64,000 nucleotides of DNA from an uncultured Paracoccaceae bacterium. GTDB lineage: Bacteria; Pseudomonadota; Alphaproteobacteria; Rhodobacterales; Rhodobacteraceae. Location of the stretch: contig CANMQO010000006.1 in assembly GCA_947500055.1 (NCBI GenBank), forward strand, positions 1-64,000. Direction: 5' to 3'. This document shows, one piece after another, positions 53,440 to 62,590 of this stretch. The notes under the pieces were generated by a model. It was not told where the DNA came from. It saw only the letters and a list, made by a program, of their open reading frames with translations, and searched no databases. The position numbers and the translations under genes are program-made. How positions within the stretch are numbered: the first letter of the stretch is position 1; each line of letters starts with the position of its first letter.

Positions 53440-55056
53440 TTGCGCCATTGGTTGGATTTGGAACGGTTCATAACGTTTATTCTGGTCGCGACCCTCTCGG
53501 TGATCTGTTTTGTCACAGGCTTCTGGTTTCCGTGGGTCTTTGTTCTCTTTGCCTTCTTTGCCGCGCTCACTGTTTTGGGTATCAGGGACCTGCAACAGCC
53601 GCGCCATGCGATCCTGCGGAATTACCCTGTACTGGGACATATGCGGTTTCTGTTTGAAGGGATCCGGCCCGAGATCCGACAATACCTGATTGAAAGTGAT
53701 CAGGATGAACAACCGTTTAGCCGCGAGCAGCGGTCGTTGGTCTATCAGAGAGCCAAAGGGGTCGAAGACAAACGGCCATTTGGAACGCAAGAAGCCGTCT
53801 ATGAGGCCGGTTATGCATGGCTTACCCATTCCGTGCAGCCAACCGAATTCAAGGATACCGATTTCCGGGTGACAATCGGCGGCCCCGACTGCAAGCAGCC
53901 CTACGCAGCCTCGCTCTACAACATTTCCGCCATGAGCTTTGGCTCGCTCTCGGCCAATGCCATTTTGGCACTGAACAAAGGGGCAAAAATGGGCGGATTC
54001 GCCCATGATACCGGCGAAGGTGGGATCAGCCGTTATCACCGCGAAGGGGGCGGCGACCTGATCTATGAAATCGGGTCCGGCTATTTTGGCTGCCGCAATG
54101 AGGATGGCACATTCAGCGCGGAAAAATTCGCCGCACAGGCCGCCAGCGATCAGGTCAAGATGATTGAGCTGAAACTTAGCCAGGGCGCTAAGCCAGGACA
54201 GGGCGGCATGCTGCCCGCCTCAAAAATCAGCGCAGAAATCGCAGAGGCGCGCGGCATCCCAATGGGGGTCGATTGCGTCTCTCCCGCCGCGCATAGCGCC
54301 TTTTCCAACCCGGTTGAGCTGACCGAATTTCTGGGCCTTTTACGCGACAAATCAGGTGGTAAGCCTGTGGGGTTCAAGCTTTGCATCGGGCATCGGCGCG
54401 AATTCATGTGCATGGTCAAGGCAATGCTGCACACGGGCATCTATCCCGATTTCATCGTTGTCGACGGGACCGAAGGAGGCACCGGGGCGGCACCTTTGGA
54501 GTTCGCCAACCATGTCGGCATGCCGATGGTCGAAGGGCTGACCTTCGTGCATAACACCCTGCGCGGGGCGGGCATTCGCGACCGGATCAAAATCGGGGCG
54601 GCGGGCAAACTGGTCAGCGCCTTCGATATTGCAAGGGCGCTGTCACTGGGGGCAGATTGGTGCAATTCGGCACGCGGCTACATGTTTGCAATCGGCTGTA
54701 TTCAGGCGCAGGCATGCCATACCAATCACTGCCCCGTGGGCGTCGCGACCCAAGACCCGCTGCGCCAGCGGGCGCTGGATGTCGGGAACAAAAGCCAGCG
54801 CGTTGCACGATTCCACAACAATACCATGAAGGCATTGGGCAAGATGGCCGGGGCCGCAGGTCTGCAAAATCCCTGCGACTTCCTGCCCTACCACTTCATG
54901 GCGCGCAAAGCAGATGGGCAAATGGCGGAAGCAGCGGATGTCTATGCTTACATGCCCGAAGGGTTCCTGCTGGACGGAACAGAGGATGGTCACGGGTTCA
55001 AGGAACGCTGGGACCGCGCCAACGCCCATAGCTTCGCGCCACCCGAAACACGTTGA
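53440..55056 (+). CDS. Membrane-anchored FMN-binding glutamate-synthase-like protein
   Basis: 538 residues. Two N-terminal membrane segments (about 10-48) lead into a GltB-type FMN/Fe-S barrel: MSFGSLSANAILALNKGAK, DTGEGGISRYH, VDGTEGGTGAAP, GKLVSAFDIARALSLGAD and CIQAQACHTNHCPVGVAT (three Cys of a [3Fe-4S] site). No glutaminase domain. Start TTG 53440 with GGAGGA. An electron-transferring relative of glutamate synthase, not necessarily making glutamate. Confidence 0.88.
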   Translation: MRHWLDLERFITFILVATLSVICFVTGFWFPWVFVLFAFFAALTVLGIRDLQQPRHAILRNYPVLGHMRFLFEGIRPEIRQYLIESDQDEQPFSREQRSLVYQRAKGVEDKRPFGTQEAVYEAGYAWLTHSVQPTEFKDTDFRVTIGGPDCKQPYAASLYNISAMSFGSLSANAILALNKGAKMGGFAHDTGEGGISRYHREGGGDLIYEIGSGYFGCRNEDGTFSAEKFAAQAASDQVKMIELKLSQGAKPGQGGMLPASKISAEIAEARGIPMGVDCVSPAAHSAFSNPVELTEFLGLLRDKSGGKPVGFKLCIGHRREFMCMVKAMLHTGIYPDFIVVDGTEGGTGAAPLEFANHVGMPMVEGLTFVHNTLRGAGIRDRIKIGAAGKLVSAFDIARALSLGADWCNSARGYMFAIGCIQAQACHTNHCPVGVATQDPLRQRALDVGNKSQRVARFHNNTMKALGKMAGAAGLQNPCDFLPYHFMARKADGQMAEAADVYAYMPEGFLLDGTEDGHGFKERWDRANAHSFAPPETR

Positions 55057-55614
55057 TCAGCGTGCGGCGATCCCAACGCCGCCGCGCAAGGTTGCCCTGT
55101 CATCGAAATAGAGGCCTAGCAACTCTGCATTGTCGCCGGAAAACCCGCCATCCACGGTCATATCCAGCACAACGCCGTCGATCGTACCAGCAGCCTCTGC
55201 GGTCACACCGGCGCTCAGTGATGCGGTGTTGTTGCCCGTCAAGACACCGTTTGTGATGTCAATCCGGCCATCAACGGGCTGCTCTGCATAATCAATGAAT
55301 TCCCGGACAGACCCTTCAAAGCTGTCATCGCTAAAGTTCACTTCGACGCGCATGCCGCCAAGCACGCCGCGCAATGTAGATCCGTCAGAAAGATTGAAGT
55401 TGGCAACCCCCAGATATGTGACGGAACCGGTCGGAAAATCAGCTTCCGGCGTCAGCGTCAGCGCGCTTTGGTCATTTTGCAGATCTGCGAAACGGGCAGT
55501 GTATTCGGCCAGTGTCGCCGTACTACCACCACCGCCTCCGCCGCCGCCCAGGCATCCTGCCAACGCCACCATTGCCAGAATGGATGCCGCGCCTCTTGTT
55601 TTGGTAACTTTCAT
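55057..55614 (-). CDS. Transferrin-binding-protein-like lipoprotein
   Basis: 185 residues. Lipoprotein signal with lipobox LAGC followed by eight Gly, then a beta-barrel-like domain (VTYLGVANFNLSDG, VNFSDDSFEGSVREF, GDNAELLGLYFDDRATLRGG) like TbpB/factor-H-binding repeats common in Rhodobacterales. Outer-membrane or surface. ATG 55614 has TGGAGATT upstream. Its stop abuts the convergent gene. Confidence 0.8.
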   Translation of the reverse strand: MKVTKTRGAASILAMVALAGCLGGGGGGGGSTATLAEYTARFADLQNDQSALTLTPEADFPTGSVTYLGVANFNLSDGSTLRGVLGGMRVEVNFSDDSFEGSVREFIDYAEQPVDGRIDITNGVLTGNNTASLSAGVTAEAAGTIDGVVLDMTVDGGFSGDNAELLGLYFDDRATLRGGVGIAAR

Positions 55615-55653
55615 CGTAATCTCCAGACTGATCTTGGTTTCAAAACGGATCGC

Positions 55654-56625
55654 TTAATCATTTTGCCCGCGTGGCGGCTCATGTCCCGTCAAACGCATGA
55701 ACAGGCTGACACGGGGGGTCGTGGCTGTCTCTGAACGCGACCGGGTCCGTAACACAGGTGTATTCTCCGACGCATTGCTGCGGCTTTCGCGCAGGACAAT
55801 ATACAAGCCACTGGCAATAATGATGCCCGCGCCGATCATCGTATTCTGATCGATGGTCTCATCAAAAAACAGGAACCCATAGATCGCGGCCCAGAGGATC
55901 TGGCTGTATTGCATCGGGGCAATGATGGCCGCTTCGCCTTCTTGATAGGCCATGATCACCAACCGGCTTGCCGCCCAGGCAAAGCAGGCAATGACCGCCA
56001 GCATACCCAAATGCTCAATCGGCAACGGCTTGTAAACGAATGGCAAGGCGCAGGCCATCACCACAAAATTCACCACCATCGGATAAAGCAGGATCACAAC
56101 AGGCCGTTCATCAGCCCCGATCTTGCGAACAACAACCGACGCGACCGAACCACCTATGGCTGCGACAATGGCCGCCAGATGCCCGATCGACAGGGTTGTT
56201 TGCCCCGGTTGCAACACCACCAGCACACCGGCCAACCCCACGAGGACAGCCATCCAGCGACGAAAGCGCACCCGCTCGCCCAGGACAGGGATCGCCAGAA
56301 TAGTGATCAACAATGGGGCAGCAAACAGGATGGCATAGGTCTGGGCCAGCGGCAGAACCGAGAACGCATAGAATGCGCAGAACCCCGTGGCCACAGCGGC
56401 AACTGTCCGCAACGCCATCCACCAGGGATGGACCGGTACCAATGTGCCCGGTTTGGCATCCCGCATCAGCGTGACCGTCGCCAGTGGAAAGCTCAGCAAA
56501 ACGCTGAAAAACACGATCTGAAAGGGTGAATAGATGCCGCCCAGCACCTTCACGAACACATCATGGGTGGAGAAAATTCCGAAAGCGATCAGCGCAAAAA
56601 GGGCACCCTTTGCATTTGGAGACAT
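55654..56625 (-). CDS. EamA/DMT-family transporter
   Basis: 323 residues, ten membrane segments with two EamA repeats, and a C-terminal cytoplasmic tail of about 40 residues. ATG 56625 has AAAGGGAAG upstream. Third DMT transporter in the window. Substrate unknown. Confidence 0.87.
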   Translation of the reverse strand: MSPNAKGALFALIAFGIFSTHDVFVKVLGGIYSPFQIVFFSVLLSFPLATVTLMRDAKPGTLVPVHPWWMALRTVAAVATGFCAFYAFSVLPLAQTYAILFAAPLLITILAIPVLGERVRFRRWMAVLVGLAGVLVVLQPGQTTLSIGHLAAIVAAIGGSVASVVVRKIGADERPVVILLYPMVVNFVVMACALPFVYKPLPIEHLGMLAVIACFAWAASRLVIMAYQEGEAAIIAPMQYSQILWAAIYGFLFFDETIDQNTMIGAGIIIASGLYIVLRESRSNASENTPVLRTRSRSETATTPRVSLFMRLTGHEPPRGQND

Positions 56626-56684
56626 GTCGCTTCCCTTTTTCACCCAATTCGCGGAACCTGCCAAAGCAAAGCCGACGCGTCAAC

Positions 56685-56713
56685 GAAAAGAGGCGGCCCA
56701 ATGGACCGCCTCT
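56685..56713 (-). terminator. Intrinsic terminator of the VPLPA protein gene
   Basis: Minus-strand AGAGGCGG pairs with CCGCCTCT over a 9-base loop and is followed by TTTT. It lies just past the stop of the VPLPA-type gene. Confidence 0.75.
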
Positions 56714-56739
56714 CTTGGAATACTTGATGTTCAGGACTG

Positions 56740-57414
56740 TCAGGCTGCCGCTTGGCGGCGGCGCATCAGGCCAAAACCAAAGAGGCCTGTCAGCAGCAGC
56801 AACGCACCCGCCGGCAGCGGTACCGCCGATATCTCGATTGCACCGACACGGAAGTTGTCAAACCGACCATCCGCGCCAAAACTGATTGATTGCCCGGAAC
56901 TGATCGCTAGCGAGGCGAGGCTGAACGGGTTGTTGCCCGCAATCAAAATCTCTTCCTGCACCAGCGCGCCATCGATGAACACGTCAAAGCGGTCGTTCCT
57001 GTCGACACCGGTGAATACGACGCGCGAGAAATCGATCACGCGATCAAATGCGAATGTAATTAGGTCATTGCCATAGTTACCGTCGATACTGCTGCCGTCG
57101 AAGCGGCCGGAAATACCAATCCCGGCATTCACCTGACGCACATAACGATCACCAAAATAGCCGCAACCACCGTCAGAACAATCTGAATCGATGATTGTAT
57201 CATTTGGCTCGCCCGCTGGCGCTCTGTAACGGCCCGCTGTGACGCTTACGGTCAGATCATCAACTGTCGCGGAATAGTTTCCGTCATAGGTTCCATTGCC
57301 AAGCAGGCCACCATTTCGGAAATCAAAGGATATCGTCGCAGCCGCAGCTGGCATCGCGATCAGGGTTGCAACGGCAATCGTTGCCAGTTTCTTGATAAAC
57401 CTATGCACTTTCAA
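56740..57414 (-). CDS. Exported protein with VPLPA-type C-terminal sorting signal
   Basis: 224 residues: signal peptide (KKLATIAVATLIAMPAAAA), a beta-rich secreted domain with two Cys (SDCSDGGCGYFGD), then VPLPAGALLLLTGLFGFGL plus MRRRQ. This tripartite tail is the PEP-CTERM-like signal of Rhodobacterales, probably cut by an exosortase-type enzyme. Start TTG 57414 has GAAGG upstream. Confidence 0.85.
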   Translation of the reverse strand: MKVHRFIKKLATIAVATLIAMPAAAATISFDFRNGGLLGNGTYDGNYSATVDDLTVSVTAGRYRAPAGEPNDTIIDSDCSDGGCGYFGDRYVRQVNAGIGISGRFDGSSIDGNYGNDLITFAFDRVIDFSRVVFTGVDRNDRFDVFIDGALVQEEILIAGNNPFSLASLAISSGQSISFGADGRFDNFRVGAIEISAVPLPAGALLLLTGLFGFGLMRRRQAAA

Positions 57415-57446
57415 AAAACCTTCACAAAGTTCACTTGGAAAGAATA

Positions 57447-57461
57447 TTAACCTGACGTTAA
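57447..57461. promoter_or_regulatory. Perfect CtrA-type box TTAA-N7-TTAA
   Basis: TTAA-CCTGACG-TTAA lies 33 bases upstream of the VPLPA gene start. It matches the CtrA consensus core exactly, though AT-rich leader sequence raises the chance expectation. Confidence 0.5.
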
Positions 57462-57589
57462 TTTAGAGGACGCGCCATCAAAAAGCCAGCTTTTACTGCG
57501 GAAAATAGCGATATCGGCCCGTTTCTTGCACCAGAAAAGCCCTCAACGGAAACAGTTATCGCTATCATTCGACATTGTTTAGAGGTCAA

Positions 57590-58696
57590 TCAGAGGCTGG
57601 CGTCCAGCGCCTCCAGAATCACATCACCCATCTGCGTCGTGCTCAGCGGCGTGCCACCTTCCGGCCCCATCAGGTCGCCGGTACGGGCACCATCGGCGAG
57701 CACCTTTTCGATAGCTGCTTCCAGACGGTCAGCCTCTGCCCCTTCGTCAAAAGAATAGCGCAGCGCCATCGCAAAGCTCAGGATGCAGGCAATCGGATTG
57801 GCCTTGCCCTGCCCGGCGATATCTGGGGCAGAACCATGGACCGGCTCGTACATCGCCTTGGGGCGACCATTTGCCATCGGTAAACCAAGCGAGGCAGAAG
57901 GCAGCATGCCAAGGCTCCCGGTCAGCATCGCCGCACAGTCCGACAGTATATCGCCAAACAGGTTATCCGTCAGGATTACATCAAACTGCTTGGGCGCGCG
58001 GACAAGCTGCATCGCGCCATTATCCGCATACATGTGGGACAGTTCGACATCCGCATAGTCGGCCTGATGCACCTCATTCACCACGTCACGCCACAGAATG
58101 CCACTTTCCATGACATTGGCCTTCTCCATGGAGCAGACTTTATTGTTCCGCTTGCGGGCCAGATCAAATGCGGCACGGGCAGCACGTTCAATCTCGGCCT
58201 CGGTATAGCGCTGGGTATTGATGCCCACGCGCATGTTATCTTCGATGTGAATGCCGCGCGGCTCGCCAAAATAGACGCCAGAGGTCAGTTCGCGGACAAT
58301 CATGATATCCAGACCGGCCACAATATCCCGCTTCAGCGACGAAAAGTCAGCCAGCGCATCAAAACACTGCGCCGGGCGCAGGTTGGCAAACAGGTCCATC
58401 TCCTTGCGCAAACGCAACAGGCCGCGCTCTGGCTTCACGCTGAAATCCAGATCATCGTATTTCGGACCACCCACAGCACCCAGCAGAACGGCATCCACCT
58501 CTTGCGCCTTGGCCATCGTGTCATCATGCAAAGGAACGCCATGCGCGTCATAGGCAGCACCACCAACCAGATCCTCGGACACATCAAATGTCAGATCCCG
58601 CTTGTCACCAAACCAGTTAATGACGCGTTTCACCTCATCCATAACTTCGGGGCCAATGCCGTCACCGGCGAGGATCAATAGGGATGGGTTTGCCAT
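57590..58696 (-). CDS. leuB: 3-isopropylmalate dehydrogenase
   Basis: 368 residues: [29 protein letters not shown], catalytic Tyr in [17 protein letters not shown] segment ([13 protein letters not shown]), Lys in EKANVMESG and metal Asp in [18 protein letters not shown]-dependent leucine synthesis step. ATG 58696. leuD lies at the right window edge, five genes away. Confidence 0.96.
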   Translation of the reverse strand: MANPSLLILAGDGIGPEVMDEVKRVINWFGDKRDLTFDVSEDLVGGAAYDAHGVPLHDDTMAKAQEVDAVLLGAVGGPKYDDLDFSVKPERGLLRLRKEMDLFANLRPAQCFDALADFSSLKRDIVAGLDIMIVRELTSGVYFGEPRGIHIEDNMRVGINTQRYTEAEIERAARAAFDLARKRNNKVCSMEKANVMESGILWRDVVNEVHQADYADVELSHMYADNGAMQLVRAPKQFDVILTDNLFGDILSDCAAMLTGSLGMLPSASLGLPMANGRPKAMYEPVHGSAPDIAGQGKANPIACILSFAMALRYSFDEGAEADRLEAAIEKVLADGARTGDLMGPEGGTPLSTTQMGDVILEALDASL

Positions 58697-58791
58697 GGGT
58701 CGTGTCCTTGCTTGCATCTGTCCGAAAGGCCCTAACGCGCCATGGCGGCAGGTTCAAGATATCAAGGCAGTTCGCCGCGGTTGCAAATCCG

Positions 58792-58837
58792 CCATTAATT
58801 AACCACTTGATTAATTAATGAGTTGGTTTATTAATGG
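58792..58837. promoter_or_regulatory. AT-rich imperfect palindrome, likely ArsR operator
   Basis: A 46-base near-palindrome (outer arms CCATTAAT/ATTAATGG, centre ATTAATTAAT). It ends only three bases before the arsR start, so a bound repressor would block both promoter and ribosome access, and there is no room for a ribosome-binding site. Confidence 0.6.
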
Positions 58838-58840
58838 ATC

Positions 58841-59179
58841 ATGACCAACCCTGACCCCCTTGATGCAGCCTTTGCTGCACTGGCGAACCCAACGCGCCGG
58901 GCCATCCTCGCGCGCCTTGCGGAAGGTCAGGCAACAGTCAACACGCTCGCAGAACCGTTCGACATGAGCTTGCCTGCGATTTCAAAACACATTCGGGTCC
59001 TTGAAGATGCCGGGTTGATCACACGCGGGCGGGATGCCCAGTTCCGACCCTGCACGCTGAATGCAGAACCGCTCCGGGCGGTTGCGCATTGGACGGATCA
59101 ATACCGGCATATCTGGGACGCCCGGTTCGACATGATGGAAAAAATTCTAGCTGAAATGAAGGATAACAATGATGACTGA
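58841..59179 (+). CDS. ArsR-family transcriptional regulator
   Basis: 112 residues, winged helix with DAAFAALANPTRRAILARLAEG and MSLPAISKHIRVLEDAGLI. No metal-binding Cys cluster (ELCVCDL type) is seen, so it belongs to the ArsR group paired with SRPBCC proteins. No ribosome-binding site precedes the ATG: leaderless start likely. Confidence 0.88.
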   Translation: MTNPDPLDAAFAALANPTRRAILARLAEGQATVNTLAEPFDMSLPAISKHIRVLEDAGLITRGRDAQFRPCTLNAEPLRAVAHWTDQYRHIWDARFDMMEKILAEMKDNNDD

Positions 59180-59648
59180 CCAAACAGGCTGGGTAAAAAT
59201 CACCCGCGAATTCGACGCACCAATCGATGTCATCTGGAACATGTGGACCGATCCGGAGATGTTCAAACGCTGGTACGGACCAAGAGGTATGACCGTTCCA
59301 ACCGCTGAAATGGATGTGGTCGTCGGCGGCACCCGCAAGGTCAGCATGCAGATGTCATCGCCGGAACGGACAATGACCATGTGGTTCACCGGCGTCTACA
59401 AGGAGGTGAACAAACCGGGCCGCCTCGTCTACACCGAAAGCATGTGCCAGGAAGACGGGACGCTGATTTCACCGCAATCCATGGGCATGCCAGAGGGACA
59501 TCCCGACATTACCGAAGTCATCGTTGAACTGTCGGAAAAGGACGGCCGGACAAGCATGACCATGGTCCATGTCGGCGTCCCCGAAGGATCACCTGGCGAA
59601 GGCGGCTGGAATCAGGCGTTTGATAAACTGTCGGAGGCGGTGGCCTAA
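59169..59648 (+). CDS. SRPBCC (AHSA1-like) ligand-binding protein
   Basis: 159 residues: ITREFDAPIDVIWNMWTDPEMFKRWYGP at the start and MVHVGVPEGSPGEGGWNQAFDKLSE near the end. It overlaps arsR by 11 bases; such pairs are common. Ligand unknown. Convergent with the LysR gene, overlapping by four bases. Confidence 0.87.
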   Translation: MMTDQTGWVKITREFDAPIDVIWNMWTDPEMFKRWYGPRGMTVPTAEMDVVVGGTRKVSMQMSSPERTMTMWFTGVYKEVNKPGRLVYTESMCQEDGTLISPQSMGMPEGHPDITEVIVELSEKDGRTSMTMVHVGVPEGSPGEGGWNQAFDKLSEAVA

Positions 59649-60541
59649 AGAACCAACGGGCGCAGACCTTCTGCGAGCAAGTCCCAGACCCGCCTTATGC
59701 GCGGGGTCTGGCGCATCGCCTCATGCGCGGTGAGCCATATAGGCAAGGTCGGCAAATCGATCCCCAACTTGATCTCCGCCATCAGGGGGTCCTTGCGCCC
59801 TATATCGGCCTGTGCAAACCCGATGCCACAGCCGGCGCGTACCAGTTCCCAATAGGCGATGTTGTCATCGACACGCGTCTTGAACATATCGCGGGTCACT
59901 TCGATCCCCAGTTCCGCAAACCCGTCGATAATATCCGTGTTCGTGTCATAGCCCACAAAATCATGCTGGATCAGATCCGCCAGCGATGTCGGCATGCCGC
60001 GCTCGGCAATATAGGTTCTTGCCGCAAACACCCCCAGTTCCACCTCGCCCAGATGTTGGGTGACCAAGGCCAATTGCGTCGGACGATACATGCGCACGGC
60101 AATGTCGGCTTCCCGGTATAAAAGGTTGTGGGTGGCATCGCTTGGCACAAGTTCGATCGCTATTTCAGGCTCCAGTTTTCGGATACCTGCGATAATCTGC
60201 GGCAGATGCATGACCGAGGTTGCCATGCTGGCGGTGATCCGCACCGTGCCGTCCAGCCGGGCCTGCCTGCCAGCGGCGGTCAGCGCGATCTTTTGCACGG
60301 CCTCGCGCATCGCGCGTGCTGGGGCAACAAGTTCCGCACCGGTCTGGGTCAGGGCAAAGCCACGGGCCTGACGGTGGAACAACTCCGCATTCAACTGCGC
60401 TTCAATCGCCTTGATCTGGCGACCCAATGTGGGCTGACTGGTACCCAATATCCGCGCAGCCGCCGAAAGGCTGCCGGTATCGGCTACAGCAAGAAAGGCC
60501 TGCACCAAAGACCAATCGAGGGAAGTTATCGGCTTATCCAT
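59645..60541 (-). CDS. LysR-family transcriptional regulator
   Basis: 298 residues, HTH at 10-65 (VQAFLAVADTGSLSAAARIL, then TLGRQIKAIEAQLNAELFHR) and a substrate-binding domain. ATG 60541. Divergent from the epimerase gene at 60635, its probable target. Confidence 0.9.
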   Translation of the reverse strand: MDKPITSLDWSLVQAFLAVADTGSLSAAARILGTSQPTLGRQIKAIEAQLNAELFHRQARGFALTQTGAELVAPARAMREAVQKIALTAAGRQARLDGTVRITASMATSVMHLPQIIAGIRKLEPEIAIELVPSDATHNLLYREADIAVRMYRPTQLALVTQHLGEVELGVFAARTYIAERGMPTSLADLIQHDFVGYDTNTDIIDGFAELGIEVTRDMFKTRVDDNIAYWELVRAGCGIGFAQADIGRKDPLMAEIKLGIDLPTLPIWLTAHEAMRQTPRIRRVWDLLAEGLRPLVL

Positions 60542-60634
60542 TCACAAATGAATACACGATCTACATTTTTCGGCAATTTCTTTCGCTTCGTGAATAGGCA
60601 ATCTTGCCACCAACGCAGCGAAAGGAACATTGCG

Positions 60635-61543
60635 ATGCAGAACACAGTCCTCATCCTTGGCGCCTCCGGCAAAATCGGCAGTCACGCAGCAGAGGTGTTT
60701 TGGAACGCCGGATGGACGGTCCGCCGTTACAGGCGCGGCACCGACATGAACGAAGCCGCCGCCGGGGCAGACGTCATCATCAACGGGCTGAACCCGCCCG
60801 CCTATCGCAACTGGGCAAAGAACATTCCGGCGATCACGGCACAGGTGATTGAGGCCGCGAAATCCAGCGGGGCGACAGTAATCATCCCCGGCAACATCTA
60901 CAATTTCGGCAATCAGCCCGGCACACTGGATGAAAACACCGCCCAGACCGCCAACACCCGCAAGGGGCAGATCAGGGTCGATATGGAGCAGGCTTACCGC
61001 CAATCCGGGGTGCAAACCATCATTCTGCGCGCCGGGAACTTCATCGATCCGAACGGAAATGGCGACTTCATGAGCATGCTAGCCATGCGTGAAATCAACA
61101 AAGGTAAACTGACCTCCGCCGGTGATCCCGATGCGATGCAGGCCTATGCCTATGTCCCCGATTGGGCACGGGCAGCCCTGGCGCTTGCGGAAAAGCGGGA
61201 AACACTGACCCGGTTCGAGGATATCCCCTTTCCGGGCCACAGTTTCACGACACATCAACTGCGCGACACAGTTGCCGCCGCCACCGGGCGGACGATCAAA
61301 CTCAGCCAGTTTCCATGGTGGTTGATGACCATGCTGGCACCGTTCTGGATGCTCGCCCGCGAAATGCGCGAGATGCGCTATCTTTTCAGCATGCCTCACC
61401 GGATCGATGGCACCAAGTTCAGCCGCCTATTGCCGAATTTTCAGCCCACCGACCAGCGCGAGGTGATGCTCAGCGGGCTACCGGCTGACATCGACCCAGA
61501 CAAGGTGATGCGGCCCCGCAGCCAGGCCATCGCTACCCAGTAG
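60635..61543 (+). CDS. NAD(P)-dependent epimerase/dehydratase-like protein
   Basis: 302 residues. N-terminal LILGASGKIGSHAAEVFW Rossmann motif; atypical SDR, as no YxxxK triad is evident (NIYNFG and TRKGQIR replace it). ATG 60635 has AAAGGAAC upstream. Adjacent LysR regulator is divergent. Substrate unknown. Confidence 0.82.
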   Translation: MQNTVLILGASGKIGSHAAEVFWNAGWTVRRYRRGTDMNEAAAGADVIINGLNPPAYRNWAKNIPAITAQVIEAAKSSGATVIIPGNIYNFGNQPGTLDENTAQTANTRKGQIRVDMEQAYRQSGVQTIILRAGNFIDPNGNGDFMSMLAMREINKGKLTSAGDPDAMQAYAYVPDWARAALALAEKRETLTRFEDIPFPGHSFTTHQLRDTVAAATGRTIKLSQFPWWLMTMLAPFWMLAREMREMRYLFSMPHRIDGTKFSRLLPNFQPTDQREVMLSGLPADIDPDKVMRPRSQAIATQ

Positions 61544-62590
61544 CGCCGCCTCCGGCAGATCTGATGCGGGCCAGAAAACGCCCGCATCAGCAACCAACCA
61601 TTCGGCCGCGGGCAGCACATAGCTCACACGCAAATCCCCTGCCCCGTCGTCAGGCCAATCCGCCGTGTCCTTACCCGGCAAAGGATCCTGCAGTCGCCGA
61701 TCAGCCAGAAATGCCGCCATCGCCCCGGAGAATCCATCGCCGTCAACCGGGTCCAGATTGGCATTTCCGGCAATGACGAAATCGGTTGGCGGGGGGCCGA
61801 ACCCGCCATCCAGTAGCACTTGCCACATGCGCAGCTCATCCCGGTTGCGCAACCCGTTGCGATCCTCGGGGCCGTCAAAAACAGGCGGGGTCGCGGAAAA
61901 CGCCAACAGGGTCATTGGGCCGTCAGGCAAATCCAGCGGCACAATCCAATGTCCCGTCGATGACAGGCGTTGCACAGCCAATACGGCGTCTGAATAGAAG
62001 TCCTTTGGCAATGTGGCCCCCGGCAAATCCCGCCAAAGGATATCGGACAGATCCGTCACCTCACCCACAGGATAACGCGACAGGATCGCCATCCCGCCAT
62101 CACCGGCAAACCGGCCATAGCCCTGGGCATCACGCGGCTCTCCGGTGCGGCCGTTGCGATCCAGGTCCAACCCTGTCGGCATCCCCGCATTTGGGCGCAA
62201 CGCAAAACGATGCGGGTACTGGTCCCCGAACATGTCCGCAAAGGCAGCAAGTGCAGCGCCATCCAGATCATAGTCAAAATCAGTGAGAAGCAGCACATCC
62301 GGCGCATGACGGGTGACGACGGACTGCACCGCTGCAATCTGGGCATCCTCACCTTTAAGAATATCGCGCAACAGCAATCCGGGGCCGTCGCGGCTTAGCG
62401 GGGCTGCATATGTGGCAATGCGGTAAGTCTCGGCAGCAGCAAGGTCCGGCAGCAAACTGGCGATCAGGCTGGCAGCAATCCATTTGCCGCAGCCTTGTCG
62501 TAGGCACGTTTGCGTTGCTGCTGGATCATCTTTGCGATCCGGGTCAAAGCGACGCCGCGCATCAGAATACCTGCCGGCAAGAACGTCCAT
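61478..62590 (-). CDS. Secreted endonuclease/exonuclease/phosphatase-family protein
   Basis: Up to 370 residues. The mature part has EEP features: RIATYAAPLSRDGPG, LLLTDFDYDLDG, FVIAGNANLDPVDGDG and a terminal His in GPHHLVWVD. A signal-peptide-like stretch WIAASLIASLLPDLAAAE lies about 36 residues in, with no ATG or GTG just before it. The only ATG is at 62590, which makes a 127-base overlap with the upstream gene; a non-standard start near 62490 may be used. Overlaps the convergent epimerase gene at the 3' ends by 66 bases. Confidence 0.75.
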   Translation of the reverse strand: MDVLAGRYSDARRRFDPDRKDDPAATQTCLRQGCGKWIAASLIASLLPDLAAAETYRIATYAAPLSRDGPGLLLRDILKGEDAQIAAVQSVVTRHAPDVLLLTDFDYDLDGAALAAFADMFGDQYPHRFALRPNAGMPTGLDLDRNGRTGEPRDAQGYGRFAGDGGMAILSRYPVGEVTDLSDILWRDLPGATLPKDFYSDAVLAVQRLSSTGHWIVPLDLPDGPMTLLAFSATPPVFDGPEDRNGLRNRDELRMWQVLLDGGFGPPPTDFVIAGNANLDPVDGDGFSGAMAAFLADRRLQDPLPGKDTADWPDDGAGDLRVSYVLPAAEWLVADAGVFWPASDLPEAALLGSDGLAAGPHHLVWVDVSR

